Positions 16,980-25,616 of a stretch of 64,000 nucleotides of DNA are shown in pieces. The notes below the pieces were generated by a model. That model was not told where the DNA came from, ran no database searches, and saw only the letters and a list, made by a program, of their open reading frames with translations. Position 1 is the stretch's first letter. Every line of letters starts with the position of its first letter. The DNA lies in NCBI RefSeq assembly GCF_030864005.1, contig NZ_CP132976.1, forward strand, positions 1,922,001-1,986,000, read 5' to 3'. Source of the stretch: Achromobacter seleniivolatilans. GTDB taxonomy: Bacteria > Pseudomonadota > Gammaproteobacteria > Burkholderiales > Burkholderiaceae_B. Position numbers and translations under genes: made by a program.

Positions 16980-18386
16980 TCAATCCAGCGGATAACGCCG
17001 GATCACCGTTTTGCCGTCACGTTCGCCGAGCGACAACAACGCGTCACCGGACTGATCCAGGCCCAGCAGCCCCGTCTCCACATCCTGCGGAATCTGGAAT
17101 GGCTGCCAGGTCTTGCCTTGATCGCGCGTGTAGAAATAGGTCTTGGTGTATTCGTTGAACGACAGCAGGTGGTCCGCGTAGGTTTTGATCACCCAAGCTT
17201 TGCGCCCAAACCAGGCATCCCCGATCCAACTGGGATTGCCGCGCACTGCGGGCGCATCCGAACGGCGATGCCAGGTTCGTTCTGCCTTATCCAGTTCATA
17301 AACCGCGCTGCCCGAGGTCTCGAATACAGGTTGATCCCGAGTGACTTGGACATCGGCGGACTGCGGCGGCGCGGGCGGTTGCGCCGGCGTAATGCGGAAG
17401 GCCGGCGATGCCCCGTCCTGAAATTCCACTTCAAAGCGCCGCGTTTCCAGCACCTCGTTTTTTTGCGATGCCGTCAGGCTGATGCGCGTGCGCCAGCTCC
17501 ACCCCACGGCGCGCTTTTCGTCCAGCGGATACAGCGACCAGTCATAAGCGAGTTGATCCTCGCCGGATGCTCCGCCCGCCTTGGCAGTTTTTTCATAGAA
17601 GGCGCGGTCATAGGATTGCGCGTCCGGCCAGACCTGATCATCCAGCAAGGTGGCCGACCAACTTCGCGCGCCATCGCTACTGACCAGCAAACGATGCCCT
17701 GCCTCATGCCGCTCAAGCGCAATGGCGCGATCTTGCGTCAGGAAAACGGTGTGCTGCTGCGGGAAGCCTAGCGTCACATCCGCGTCATATGTCCAGGTCT
17801 TGCCCAGGTCATCCGACCGCAGGGTGTCCCAAGCCGTCGGCTGTTCACCGTCGCCCGAACTGCGGATTGTGGAAGTCACCAAGTAGAGAGTGCGGCCTTC
17901 GGGTGTGCCAATCAGGCCGACGCCCTTGTCGCCGCTGATCGAACCCAGCAGATCGAATGCGCCCGTGCCCTGCCCGCCATAGATCAGGTTGCGCGTGTCG
18001 GTGGTGGAGCGCCCGTCCTGCAACATTAGTAGCGCAAGATCCGTATTGCCGCTGGCAAGCGCAGTGGCGGCGCCCGCCTCGGCCAATCTGGACCGCTGCT
18101 TTTGCAGGCGTTCTTCCAGAACAGGCACCTGCCTGTCCAGCACCGGCGCTTTTTCCAGTTCGGCGATGTCCTTGCTGCTGACCAGACGCTGCCCGATCAA
18201 CAATTGGCGTTCACCGTAGCGCTGCAAGGTCACACGCGAATACAGTGCCAAAGGCGGGCCGTTCAATTCGCCGATCACCTCGCTGCGCTTGAGCGGCTTG
18301 CCCATCGGTACCATCTGATAGATGCCATAACCAATCACCCCAGCGACTGCAATCGCGACACCGCCGGCAAGCAATCTGATGTTCAT
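16980..18386 (-). CDS. Membrane-anchored Asp-box (BNR) repeat protein, unknown function
   Basis: 468 residues. A single N-terminal hydrophobic segment (about 5-28, LLAGGVAIAVAGVIGYGIYQ) without a clear cleavage site suggests a periplasm-facing anchor. A coiled-coil-like stretch follows at about 85-105. Three Asp-box motifs are visible, SDDLGKTW, SSDGARSW and TRDQGKTW (S/T-x-D-x-G-x-S/T-W), marking a beta-propeller as in sialidase-like and photosystem-assembly folds. The catalytic residues of sialidases cannot be identified, so an enzymatic role is not claimed. Convergent with the GntR gene, 13 bases away. A structural or binding role in the envelope is the most that can be inferred. Confidence 0.72.
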   Translation of the reverse strand: MNIRLLAGGVAIAVAGVIGYGIYQMVPMGKPLKRSEVIGELNGPPLALYSRVTLQRYGERQLLIGQRLVSSKDIAELEKAPVLDRQVPVLEERLQKQRSRLAEAGAATALASGNTDLALLMLQDGRSTTDTRNLIYGGQGTGAFDLLGSISGDKGVGLIGTPEGRTLYLVTSTIRSSGDGEQPTAWDTLRSDDLGKTWTYDADVTLGFPQQHTVFLTQDRAIALERHEAGHRLLVSSDGARSWSATLLDDQVWPDAQSYDRAFYEKTAKAGGASGEDQLAYDWSLYPLDEKRAVGWSWRTRISLTASQKNEVLETRRFEVEFQDGASPAFRITPAQPPAPPQSADVQVTRDQPVFETSGSAVYELDKAERTWHRRSDAPAVRGNPSWIGDAWFGRKAWVIKTYADHLLSFNEYTKTYFYTRDQGKTWQPFQIPQDVETGLLGLDQSGDALLSLGERDGKTVIRRYPLD

Positions 18387-18532
18387 GGCTGCATAGCATC
18401 CTGGATGCGGGAAAACCAGCCATTTTGGCCGGCGACGGTGAAGGAACGGACAAGACTATAGCGCGAGGCGCTGGGTTCTCTATACTGACGTGACATACTC
18501 TTACGCCGCACTGGCCATCCACGGAACCCAAT

Positions 18533-19114
18533 ATGATCGCAAGGCACGCAACCCTGACCCTGGCCTTGACCTTGCTAGGTGCAGCCGCATGGGCGTTGCC
18601 AGCCCACGCCGCGCCGCCCGAGGTATGTGTAGCGATTACCGTGCACGAAGGAGATCCAATACCCGCCGACGCCTGCGCTGTCAATATCGTACCGCGGGGC
18701 GTGGACGTGCCGGGCATCACTTTTGGCGGTACGCCCGAATGGACGCCGCTGGACCCGCAGGCCATGCCGGGCGTGTTCTACGACAGCACATCGATCGTGC
18801 CGGTATCAGAACGGCCGACCATCATGGGCGTAACGGTGGCATGGTTTTATGCCCAACCCCGCGTATCGGAAACCACAGGCCAACAGTATGGTTCAGTGAG
18901 CCAGCCGGTCACGGTGAATTGCAGCGCCAATACCTACACCGTCAGCGAAACCCAGCACTACGCTGGCGACAACGCGACCGGCGCTTTGGTTGAGTCGATC
19001 CCCGTGGCGGGCATCCGGAATGCGCCCGTGGCGCGTGATCCGGTCCAGCGCAAGTTGCACGCGATGGTCTGCGCCGTGCCAAGCAAGAGCGTGCGCAACA
19101 AGCGCGCACCCTAG
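18533..19114 (+). CDS. Secreted hypothetical protein
   Basis: 193 residues with a clear signal peptide (MIARHATLTLALTLLGAAAW, cleavage near AHA-APPEV). The mature part has four cysteines and ends in VQRKLHAMVC followed by a basic tail. The NCSANTYTVSETQHYAGDNA region resembles the C-terminal half of surface-adhesin CNP1-like periplasmic proteins, but I do not claim membership. Its stop codon shares CTAG (19111-19114) with the stop of the convergent ABC permease gene. Confidence 0.7.
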   Translation: MIARHATLTLALTLLGAAAWALPAHAAPPEVCVAITVHEGDPIPADACAVNIVPRGVDVPGITFGGTPEWTPLDPQAMPGVFYDSTSIVPVSERPTIMGVTVAWFYAQPRVSETTGQQYGSVSQPVTVNCSANTYTVSETQHYAGDNATGALVESIPVAGIRNAPVARDPVQRKLHAMVCAVPSKSVRNKRAP

Positions 19115-19950
19115 CCGCGCCAATAGCGATACAGCGCCCGGGCCGCCGCATCCAGCAGAAAGCCCAGCACGCCTATCATCAGCACCATCGCCATCAATTC
19201 TGAATAGGCCAGCCGGTCACGCGTATCCAGAATGAAATACCCCATTCCGGCCGACACGCCCAGCATTTCGCACGGCACCAGCACAATCCACAGAATGCCG
19301 ATGGCCAGGCGCACGCCCGTCAGAATATGCCCCAGCACCCCGGGCAGGATTACGTGACGCAGCGTTTCCCAACGCGTAGCCGCGACGCTTTGCGCCAGTT
19401 GCAGCCAGCGCGTATCCAACTGCTGCACACCCGCCGCGGTGTTCAGCACAATGGGCCAGACGGCCGCAAAGGTCAGCAGGAAATAAACCGGATCGTCCCC
19501 TACCCCGAACACCATTACGGCAATCGGCATCCATGACAGCGGCGAGATCATGCGCAGAAACTGCATCGCGGGCGACACCGTTGCCTCCAGTCGCCGCCAA
19601 CTGCCAATCGCCAGCCCCAGGGGCACCCCAATGGCCAAGGCGAAACCCAGGCCCACCGCAATGCGCCGCAGACTGACCAGGATGTGCATCGGCAGATCGG
19701 ACCCGGTCAGCAATTGCCCCAGGCTGACAAAGGTGGCGCCGGGTGAAAAGCGCCGCGCCATGCCGCCGGCCTGAGACAGGACGTCCGTGCCCAGCCACCA
19801 CAGCCCCAGCAGCACGGCCAGCCCTGCCAGGCCCAGCGCGCAGCGCCTGCCCAGGCTCAAGCCGCTCGGCCTTTGATGCTCCGAGCTTCGTGCGGCGGGA
19901 CTGGCCCGCTGCGCAGCAGGCGCGGAGACAAGTGAGTCGCGTGCTGTCAC
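19111..19950 (-). CDS. ABC transporter permease, nitrate/sulfonate/taurine type (SsuC/TauC-like)
   Basis: 279 residues, GTG start that overlaps the binding-protein stop (GTGA). About six transmembrane helices. The family EAA-type loop is in QSVAATRWETLRHVILPGVL, and LDTRDRLAYSELMAMVLMIGVLG ends the domain. It forms the membrane channel with the ATPase at 21207 and the binding protein at 19947. The stop overlaps that of the convergent gene on CTAG. Confidence 0.9.
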   Translation of the reverse strand: MTARDSLVSAPAAQRASPAARSSEHQRPSGLSLGRRCALGLAGLAVLLGLWWLGTDVLSQAGGMARRFSPGATFVSLGQLLTGSDLPMHILVSLRRIAVGLGFALAIGVPLGLAIGSWRRLEATVSPAMQFLRMISPLSWMPIAVMVFGVGDDPVYFLLTFAAVWPIVLNTAAGVQQLDTRWLQLAQSVAATRWETLRHVILPGVLGHILTGVRLAIGILWIVLVPCEMLGVSAGMGYFILDTRDRLAYSELMAMVLMIGVLGFLLDAAARALYRYWRG

Positions 19951-21137
19951 GCCTGCACCAATTCGGTCCGGCTGTACGCATCCGGAAAGCCAAATCGGTT
20001 CAAACCGCCTACGGATTCGATAGCGCGTTTGACATACCGGTCATCAACCAGCTCGCGCGCGGCGCGTGCCGGGTCCAAATCCGCCAAAAAGCCGCGGTCT
20101 GCTTCGATCAGCGTATCGCGCAAGCGGCGCACCAGTTCCTCGGTGTAGCTGGGAAACGGATACGGTTGAAAATCGATGCGGCGTTCGTCCCAATCCGCAT
20201 GGCGGATCGCGCCGCTGGCCAGATATTGTTCGCGGTCGGATGGCGGCGGCGCCAGCACCTTGGTCAGCGCAGGCAAGCCGTGCGGCGTATAGCGGTTGAT
20301 GCCTTCCTTGGACAACAGCTGCGCGGTCTCGGCCCGGTTTTCCCGTATCCACAATTGGGCCTGCACAATGGCGCTCACCACCTTTTGCGACCATTCGGGC
20401 CGCTGTTCCAGATCCCGCTCGTGCATGAACACCACGCAGCACGCGTGGTTGCGCCACACGTCGCCGGTAAAGCGCAGCACCTTGCCCACGCCCAGCGTCT
20501 CCGCCACGGCATTGAACGGCTCGGCCACGATATAACCCGCGATGCGGTTCTGCGCCAGCGCAGGCGGCATGTCCGAAGGCGCCATGACGATCAGGTTGAC
20601 CTCGTCAGCCCCCACCGAACCGTCCTTGCGCGAAACGGATTTCAGGCCGTTTTCGCGCAGCAGATATTGCAGCATGACGTTGTGTATTGAGTACCAGAAC
20701 GGAATGGCGACCGTCTTGCCGCCCAATTCCTTCACGCTGTTGATAGCGGGCGCCACAGTGAGTCCGGAACCGCCCACGTGATTCCAGGCCACGACCTTGG
20801 CCGGCACCTGGCTGCCAAAACGCGCCCACACTGTCATCGGCGATAGCAGGTGCACTACGTTGACCTGGCCCGAGATAAAGGCCTCGATGACCTGCGCCCA
20901 GCTACGCAGCAGTGTGGGTTTTTCGGCCTTGACGCCCGCCTTGTCGAACAGCCCATTGTTATGCGCCACCAGCAGCGGCGCGGCATCGGTAATGGGCAGG
21001 TAGCCGATGCGCACAGGCGCATCCGGTTCACTCTGCGCACGAGCGTTGAACGCCGACAATAACGTGCTTGCGCCGCCTGCCGTCAGCAGGGCCGAGAGTT
21101 TCAACCAGTCGCGACGCGACATGTGTTCAAGGCACAT
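19947..21137 (-). CDS. ABC substrate-binding protein, NMT1/SsuA-like, Tat-type signal
   Basis: 396 residues from the ATG at 21137 with AGGAG seven bases upstream. The N-terminus SRRDWLKLSALLTAGGAST has the twin-arginine pattern, so export may be by Tat. The mature start VRIGYLPITDAAPLLVAHNN and LLRSWAQVIEAFISGQVNVV are typical of the nitrate/sulfonate/taurine binding family. NGLKSVSRKDGSVGADEVNL and the late C-terminal part are longer than in SsuA. Operon with the SfnB-like flavoprotein points to a sulfur compound as ligand, which is inference. Confidence 0.88.
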   Translation of the reverse strand: MCLEHMSRRDWLKLSALLTAGGASTLLSAFNARAQSEPDAPVRIGYLPITDAAPLLVAHNNGLFDKAGVKAEKPTLLRSWAQVIEAFISGQVNVVHLLSPMTVWARFGSQVPAKVVAWNHVGGSGLTVAPAINSVKELGGKTVAIPFWYSIHNVMLQYLLRENGLKSVSRKDGSVGADEVNLIVMAPSDMPPALAQNRIAGYIVAEPFNAVAETLGVGKVLRFTGDVWRNHACCVVFMHERDLEQRPEWSQKVVSAIVQAQLWIRENRAETAQLLSKEGINRYTPHGLPALTKVLAPPPSDREQYLASGAIRHADWDERRIDFQPYPFPSYTEELVRRLRDTLIEADRGFLADLDPARAARELVDDRYVKRAIESVGGLNRFGFPDAYSRTELVQA

Positions 21138-21206
21138 CAAAGAGCTCCTAGCGTAAGAATCCAGATTCAGGTTCAGGCGTTCAAGACAACAACGAGTGCC
21201 TGCACG

Positions 21207-22004
21207 TCATAACAGAGCGGGTTCACCCTGCGTAGCCCTGAGCGCGGCGCGCAGCCGGGTCAGAATTTCCAATCGCAGCGCGGCCATTTCCGGCAGAAGG
21301 TCGGCGCGAGGCTGCGGCAAATCCACCTGCCACACGCCCAGGATGCGACCAGGGGCCGAGCCCAGCAACACGATGCGGTCGGCCAGCACCAGCGCCTCGT
21401 CGATGTCGTGCGTGATCAGGACGGCAGCGGTCTGGAAGTCAGCCACCACGCGGCGCAGCAAACCCTGCATATCGGTGCGCGTGACCTCGTCCAACGCGCC
21501 AAAGGGTTCGTCCAGCAGCAGCACCGACGGTTGACGCGCCAGACATCGGGCCAGCGCCGTCCGTTGCGCCATGCCGCCCGATAACTGCGCGGGGCGCAGT
21601 TGCCGCGCATGCGACAAATCCACCTCGGCAATGGCCTGGTCGATACGCGCGCGGCGCTCACCTTCGGTCAGCACGGGCTGATGCTTGAAGTCCAGCCCGA
21701 ACGCCACATTGCGTTCCAGCGTCAGCCAGGGCAGCAAGCTCGGGTCCTGGAATGCCACGGCTACACGCGGATGCACGCCAGTCAGCGGCGCGCCTTCCAT
21801 CAGCAACGATCCGGCGCTGGCAGGTTGCAAGCCCGCCAGCACGCGCAGCAAGCTGGACTTGCCCGCGCCGCTTGCACCCAGCACGGCCACTACTTCGCCG
21901 CGCTCAAGACTCAGGTCCACATCCTGGAACACCGGGGCCGGCGCGCCGGGATAACGCAGCGTCAGCCCGTGCGCCTGCAAAACCGGCTGCGTGGCGCCTG
22001 TCAT
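21207..22004 (-). CDS. ABC transporter ATPase, SsuB/TauB-like
   Basis: 265 residues. Walker A GASGAGKSS, signature LSGGMAQRTALARCLA, Walker B LLLDEPFGALDE and switch His in ITHDIDEAL are all present. The sequence between the A and B motifs matches the nitrate/sulfonate/taurine ABC subgroup. The ATG overlaps the stop of the acyl-CoA dehydrogenase-like gene by four bases (ATGA). It powers the permease at 19111. Confidence 0.92.
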   Translation of the reverse strand: MTGATQPVLQAHGLTLRYPGAPAPVFQDVDLSLERGEVVAVLGASGAGKSSLLRVLAGLQPASAGSLLMEGAPLTGVHPRVAVAFQDPSLLPWLTLERNVAFGLDFKHQPVLTEGERRARIDQAIAEVDLSHARQLRPAQLSGGMAQRTALARCLARQPSVLLLDEPFGALDEVTRTDMQGLLRRVVADFQTAAVLITHDIDEALVLADRIVLLGSAPGRILGVWQVDLPQPRADLLPEMAALRLEILTRLRAALRATQGEPALL

Positions 22005-23146
22005 GCAGCAGCCTCGGCTGCCAGCCGGGCTTCGCGCTTGGCCAATTCAGTTTTCAATTGCACCAGGCTGGGCGTGACGATGGGCAGGAATGCGGCCTCG
22101 CGCCAGCGCCGCGCAAACCCTGCGCCTGCGGGCTTCAGGTAGGCCGCGCCGCCGCTGGCTTGCAACTCCAGTTGCACGGCCTGATTGGCGGCCTCCGCCA
22201 GCGCAATTCGAATCTCAAACAGGGCCCAGGGTTCAACCACGAACCGGTCGCTGCGCACGCCGGCGATCAGGCTGGCATTCAGCTCATCCACCTGAGTGCG
22301 CAAGGCTTCCAGCGGCTTGGCAAGAATCCCGCGCGAGGCCTGGCCCTTTCCCGCCTCGTTCGCAGCGCGCAAGGCACGGCGCGCAAGCCCGATGGACAGG
22401 CCGCATTGCAGACCCGCAAACGCCGGGCGTGCGCGCGGCAGGTATTGCCGGGCATCCGAATGAATCAGCCACTCCGGACCGATACGAACTCCCTGTACCT
22501 CCAACGCCGCCGTATTGCTGCTTTGCAGCGCCAGCAAGGACAGATCCTGACTTCGAACCAGCCCCGCAATATCATGCGGCAGCGCAACCACGGCCGGCGT
22601 GCCGTCAGGCGCGGTGACTGCGGCCGCCACCAGAAACCCTTGCACCCGCAGATTGGTCACCCAGGGCATGCGGCCATCCAACACCCAGTGGCCGCCCTCT
22701 TCCCGCGCGCCGATCTGTAGCGACTCGATGCCGCTCAAGAATTTCATCGCATTGGACAGCGCGGTGGCGCCCGCCTGTTCGCCTGCCAAGAGCGGCGCAA
22801 GCCAGGCGGCGGTCAATGCGGTGTTCGGGCTGCGCAGCAGGTACTCGATGAAAACGCGCTGGCCCCACGCTACGAAGGCGCTGGCCACGGACTGCTCTGC
22901 CACCTGCGACACGGCCTCGATAGCGTCACCGATATCGGTGCCGGGCAGACCGCCCTGGGCCTCGGGCACGCCATATCGAAACAGATTTGCGGCGGCCAAA
23001 CGCGGCAGCACCGTGGCCGCATCCAGGCTGCCTTCGTCCAGGGCGTCCGCGTGCTGTTCCAGCCAGACACTCAGATCAGGCGGCAACGCGACGCTTGCTG
23101 CGGGCGCCAGATCACGCGGCACGGCAGATGCGGATTGCGGCGCCAT
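22001..23146 (-). CDS. Acyl-CoA dehydrogenase-family flavoprotein, SfnB-like
   Basis: 381 residues from the ATG at 23146, which overlaps the stop of the upstream CMD gene as TGATG; a GTG at 23161 is the longer alternative. The fold of N-terminal helices, middle FAD-binding beta domain and C-terminal helical domain can be traced (AKGQASRGILAKPLEALRTQ, LEVQGVRIGPEWLIHSDARQ). The active-site Glu of true acyl-CoA dehydrogenases is not obvious. Members beside sulfonate ABC transporters (SfnB, DszC-like, DmoA partner) take part in sulfur-source use, and I infer the same here. Confidence 0.78.
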   Translation of the reverse strand: MAPQSASAVPRDLAPAASVALPPDLSVWLEQHADALDEGSLDAATVLPRLAAANLFRYGVPEAQGGLPGTDIGDAIEAVSQVAEQSVASAFVAWGQRVFIEYLLRSPNTALTAAWLAPLLAGEQAGATALSNAMKFLSGIESLQIGAREEGGHWVLDGRMPWVTNLRVQGFLVAAAVTAPDGTPAVVALPHDIAGLVRSQDLSLLALQSSNTAALEVQGVRIGPEWLIHSDARQYLPRARPAFAGLQCGLSIGLARRALRAANEAGKGQASRGILAKPLEALRTQVDELNASLIAGVRSDRFVVEPWALFEIRIALAEAANQAVQLELQASGGAAYLKPAGAGFARRWREAAFLPIVTPSLVQLKTELAKREARLAAEAAA

Positions 23147-23700
23147 CACGAACCGCTCCACGCGTAGTCGCGCAGTTGTTCATTAAGCGGCGTCTGAGCC
23201 AGGTTGTTGCCGAAATTGCAGATGGTGGCCAGTCCCACGCCCACGATCACTTCCAGCGCATTGCCGTCGGTGTAGCCCGCGCCGCGCAAGTCTTGCAAGG
23301 CGTCGTCACTGACACGGCCGCGCGTTTGGATAACCGCTTCAGTGAAGGCGGCCAGCGCCTGCAAGCGTTCGTCGGGCAGTACACCCTGCGCCCGCAGCGC
23401 TTCGACGACTTCAGGTGACAACTTGGCTTTGTGGCGAGCCAGCGCCGTATGGCCGGCCACGCAAAACGTGCAACCATGACGTGTGCCCGCCACCAGTTGC
23501 ACGACTTCGCGTTCCTGCAAAGTCAGCCCGGCGCGAGCATTGATCTGCGACAGCGTTTGATAGGCTTCCAACGCAATCGGCGCATTGGCCAGCACGCCCA
23601 GAAGATTGGACAGGTATCCGGCGCCTTTCTCGGCGGCAGCAAGTGCCGCGCGGGTGGGTTCCGGAGCGCTTTGCGCGGTATGGACGGGCAAACGGGCCAT
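23146..23700 (-). CDS. Carboxymuconolactone decarboxylase-family protein, AhpD-like
   Basis: 184 residues. The motif GTRHGCTFCVAGHTALA carries the CxxC and downstream His of AhpD-like peroxidase/reductase members, and ALREQGV-like spacing follows. AGGAG lies before the ATG. First gene of the ABC/SfnB-like operon, with the next gene overlapping its stop. A redox or peroxide-protective role during use of a sulfur or organic compound is the family-based guess; it is not a muconolactone decarboxylase in the catabolic sense. Confidence 0.85.
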   Translation of the reverse strand: MARLPVHTAQSAPEPTRAALAAAEKGAGYLSNLLGVLANAPIALEAYQTLSQINARAGLTLQEREVVQLVAGTRHGCTFCVAGHTALARHKAKLSPEVVEALRAQGVLPDERLQALAAFTEAVIQTRGRVSDDALQDLRGAGYTDGNALEVIVGVGLATICNFGNNLAQTPLNEQLRDYAWSGS

Positions 23701-23852
23701 GTGGGTCTCCTGGTGAGCTAACGTTCAAGACCTTATTGTGCGTGCGCCGGACCTCAAGCGACAATGCACGTAGATCGCAACTTGATGCTAGATCTTATCG
23801 ACTTTCAGCTATGCGCTTATAACCGTCCCACCCATTCGCCAGGCCGATCATC

Positions 23853-24788
23853 TTGCCGTTTCATGCCGCACATACCGACCAAGCCGCCGTCGACGCCTTG
23901 CTGCTATCCAGTCTGGAGGTGCAATCCAGCTTGTATCACCTGGGTCAGTACTGCGGCAACTGGTCGGCCAGCACCAGCGGGCGCGCCCGCGCCAGCTTTC
24001 ACCTGATCTTGCATGGCTGCTGCCGCGTTGAATTGAGCGAGGGCCACGACGCGCTTACGCTGGCAGCGGGTGACGGCATCTTCTTTTTGCGCGACATTCC
24101 CCATGCGTTGACGCCGTTAGATTCGCCAACTGCAGGAGCCGCCCTGTGCAAGGCCATGGAACCGCTGCTGCCCCGGCAGCCGGACAGCACGGGCCTGGCC
24201 TGCGGATTCTTTCAATTCAGACCCGGGCTGGCGGACCTGCTAGCCGACACCCTGCCCGATTATCTGGTGCTGCGCGCCGACGACGAACGCTTTCGCACCG
24301 CTCGCGGCGTCTTCGAATTGATTCTTGGGGAGACAGCAAGAGAACCTGGCGCGTCGCCGGTCGTGCTGGAAAAGCTGACGGACCTGCTGATTTTTTTCAT
24401 GCTGCGCCATCTGGCTATTCATGACCGACAAGCGTATGGATTGTTTGTGCTGGCGCGCGACCCCGCCATGGCCGGTTTGCTCCAGGCCATCCTGGCCGAA
24501 CCTGCTGCGGCGTGGAGCATGCAGGACATGGCCGACCGCCTGCACATGTCCAAGGCCACGTTTCACCGGCGATTCACGCTGCAAAGTGGCACAACGCCCG
24601 CACAGTTGCTGCAACTGCTGCGTATGCGCATGGCAAGGCGTTACCTAAGCCAAGGCAGCAGTATTCAGGACGCGGCCGAACGTGTCGGGTATCAATCCCA
24701 AGCTGCGTTCAGCCGCGTATTTCAACGCACAGAAGGAGTGGCGCCATCCGCTTGGCGCAAGCGCCACTCATCAACGGCCAAGGTCTGA
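23853..24788 (+). CDS. AraC-family regulator with N-terminal cupin domain
   Basis: 311 residues. Residues 1-190 form a cupin-type sensor (GRARASFHLILHGCCRVELS, DGIFFLRDIPHAL); residues 205-305 hold the two helix-turn-helix units (MADRLHMSKATFHRRFT and IQDAAERVGYQSQAAFSRVF). The only usable start appears to be TTG at 23853, because an in-frame stop lies at 23820 and no ATG or GTG is between. It is divergent from the CMD-SfnB-ABC operon, which it may control; the ligand is unknown. The TTG start makes the N-terminus uncertain. Confidence 0.85.
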   Translation: MPFHAAHTDQAAVDALLLSSLEVQSSLYHLGQYCGNWSASTSGRARASFHLILHGCCRVELSEGHDALTLAAGDGIFFLRDIPHALTPLDSPTAGAALCKAMEPLLPRQPDSTGLACGFFQFRPGLADLLADTLPDYLVLRADDERFRTARGVFELILGETAREPGASPVVLEKLTDLLIFFMLRHLAIHDRQAYGLFVLARDPAMAGLLQAILAEPAAAWSMQDMADRLHMSKATFHRRFTLQSGTTPAQLLQLLRMRMARRYLSQGSSIQDAAERVGYQSQAAFSRVFQRTEGVAPSAWRKRHSSTAKV

Positions 24789-24792
24789 CGCG

Positions 24793-25611
24793 TTAAGCCA
24801 CACCCAGCAGCAGATCGGCCAGCAGGCCGGGATGCGTGATGTGCGCTTCGTGCGGCGCGGCGATGTCCACCCACTTCCAGCCCTGTTGCGACTTCACCAG
24901 CTTGCGCGATTCTTCCAACACCGCCAATTCCGGCTGCGTGCAATGGATATAGGTGCGCGGACGGCCGTTGCCGATCGGATTCTTGAGTGTCAGCGGCGAC
25001 GTATAGCTGGCCAGTGGATGCGCCGTCAACCGGCGTGTCACCCATTCGTAATCCGCACTACCGGGGGTGAAGCCCCAGGCGGCGGGAAGCGGAGCGGGAA
25101 TCGGCACAGCCAGACCGCCGGTGGCCTTGGAGGCTGCGGCAATACGCGCATCGGCATCCGCTTTCGGATACACGGAAAACGCATTCTGGCCGCTTTCCAG
25201 CACGATCGAATCGAAATACACGAGATGCGCGATGCGCTCCGGAATACGATCCGCGACACCCGTGATCGGGATGCCGCCAAAGCTGTGGCCCACCAGAATC
25301 ACATCGTTCAACTCTTGCGTTTGAATGACCTGCACCAGGTCTTCAACGAAAGTGTCGATGGTGATGTTCTTGTTCAGCAAGTGGGCACGGTCGCCCATGC
25401 CGGTGTAGCTGGGCGCGTAGACGCGATGGCCGGCCGCTTGCAGGCGGTCAGCCACCGGCCGCCAGCACCAGCCGCCATGCCACGAACCATGAGCCAACAC
25501 ATAGGTCTTGGCCTTCTTGGATGGCGCGGCCGCCAGGGCCGAAGCCCCCGCAGCCAGAGCGGGCAAGCCCGCGGCCAGTTTCAACAGGTTTCTGCGGTGA
25601 ATCATCGACAT
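24793..25611 (-). CDS. Alpha/beta hydrolase, secreted, methylesterase-like
   Basis: 272 residues. N-terminal IHRRNLLKLAAGLPALAAGA is a Tat-type signal. The mature protein starts with YVLAHGSWHGGWCWRPVADR, then VILVGHSFGGIPITG with the nucleophile Ser of GHSFGG, and ends in APHEAHITHPG with the catalytic His. This layout matches plant methylesterase/hydroxynitrile-lyase-like alpha/beta hydrolases. The substrate is unknown. It is followed after only five bases by metY on the same strand, upstream in transcription. Confidence 0.85.
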   Translation of the reverse strand: MSMIHRRNLLKLAAGLPALAAGASALAAAPSKKAKTYVLAHGSWHGGWCWRPVADRLQAAGHRVYAPSYTGMGDRAHLLNKNITIDTFVEDLVQVIQTQELNDVILVGHSFGGIPITGVADRIPERIAHLVYFDSIVLESGQNAFSVYPKADADARIAAASKATGGLAVPIPAPLPAAWGFTPGSADYEWVTRRLTAHPLASYTSPLTLKNPIGNGRPRTYIHCTQPELAVLEESRKLVKSQQGWKWVDIAAPHEAHITHPGLLADLLLGVA

Positions 25612-25616
25612 GCTGC

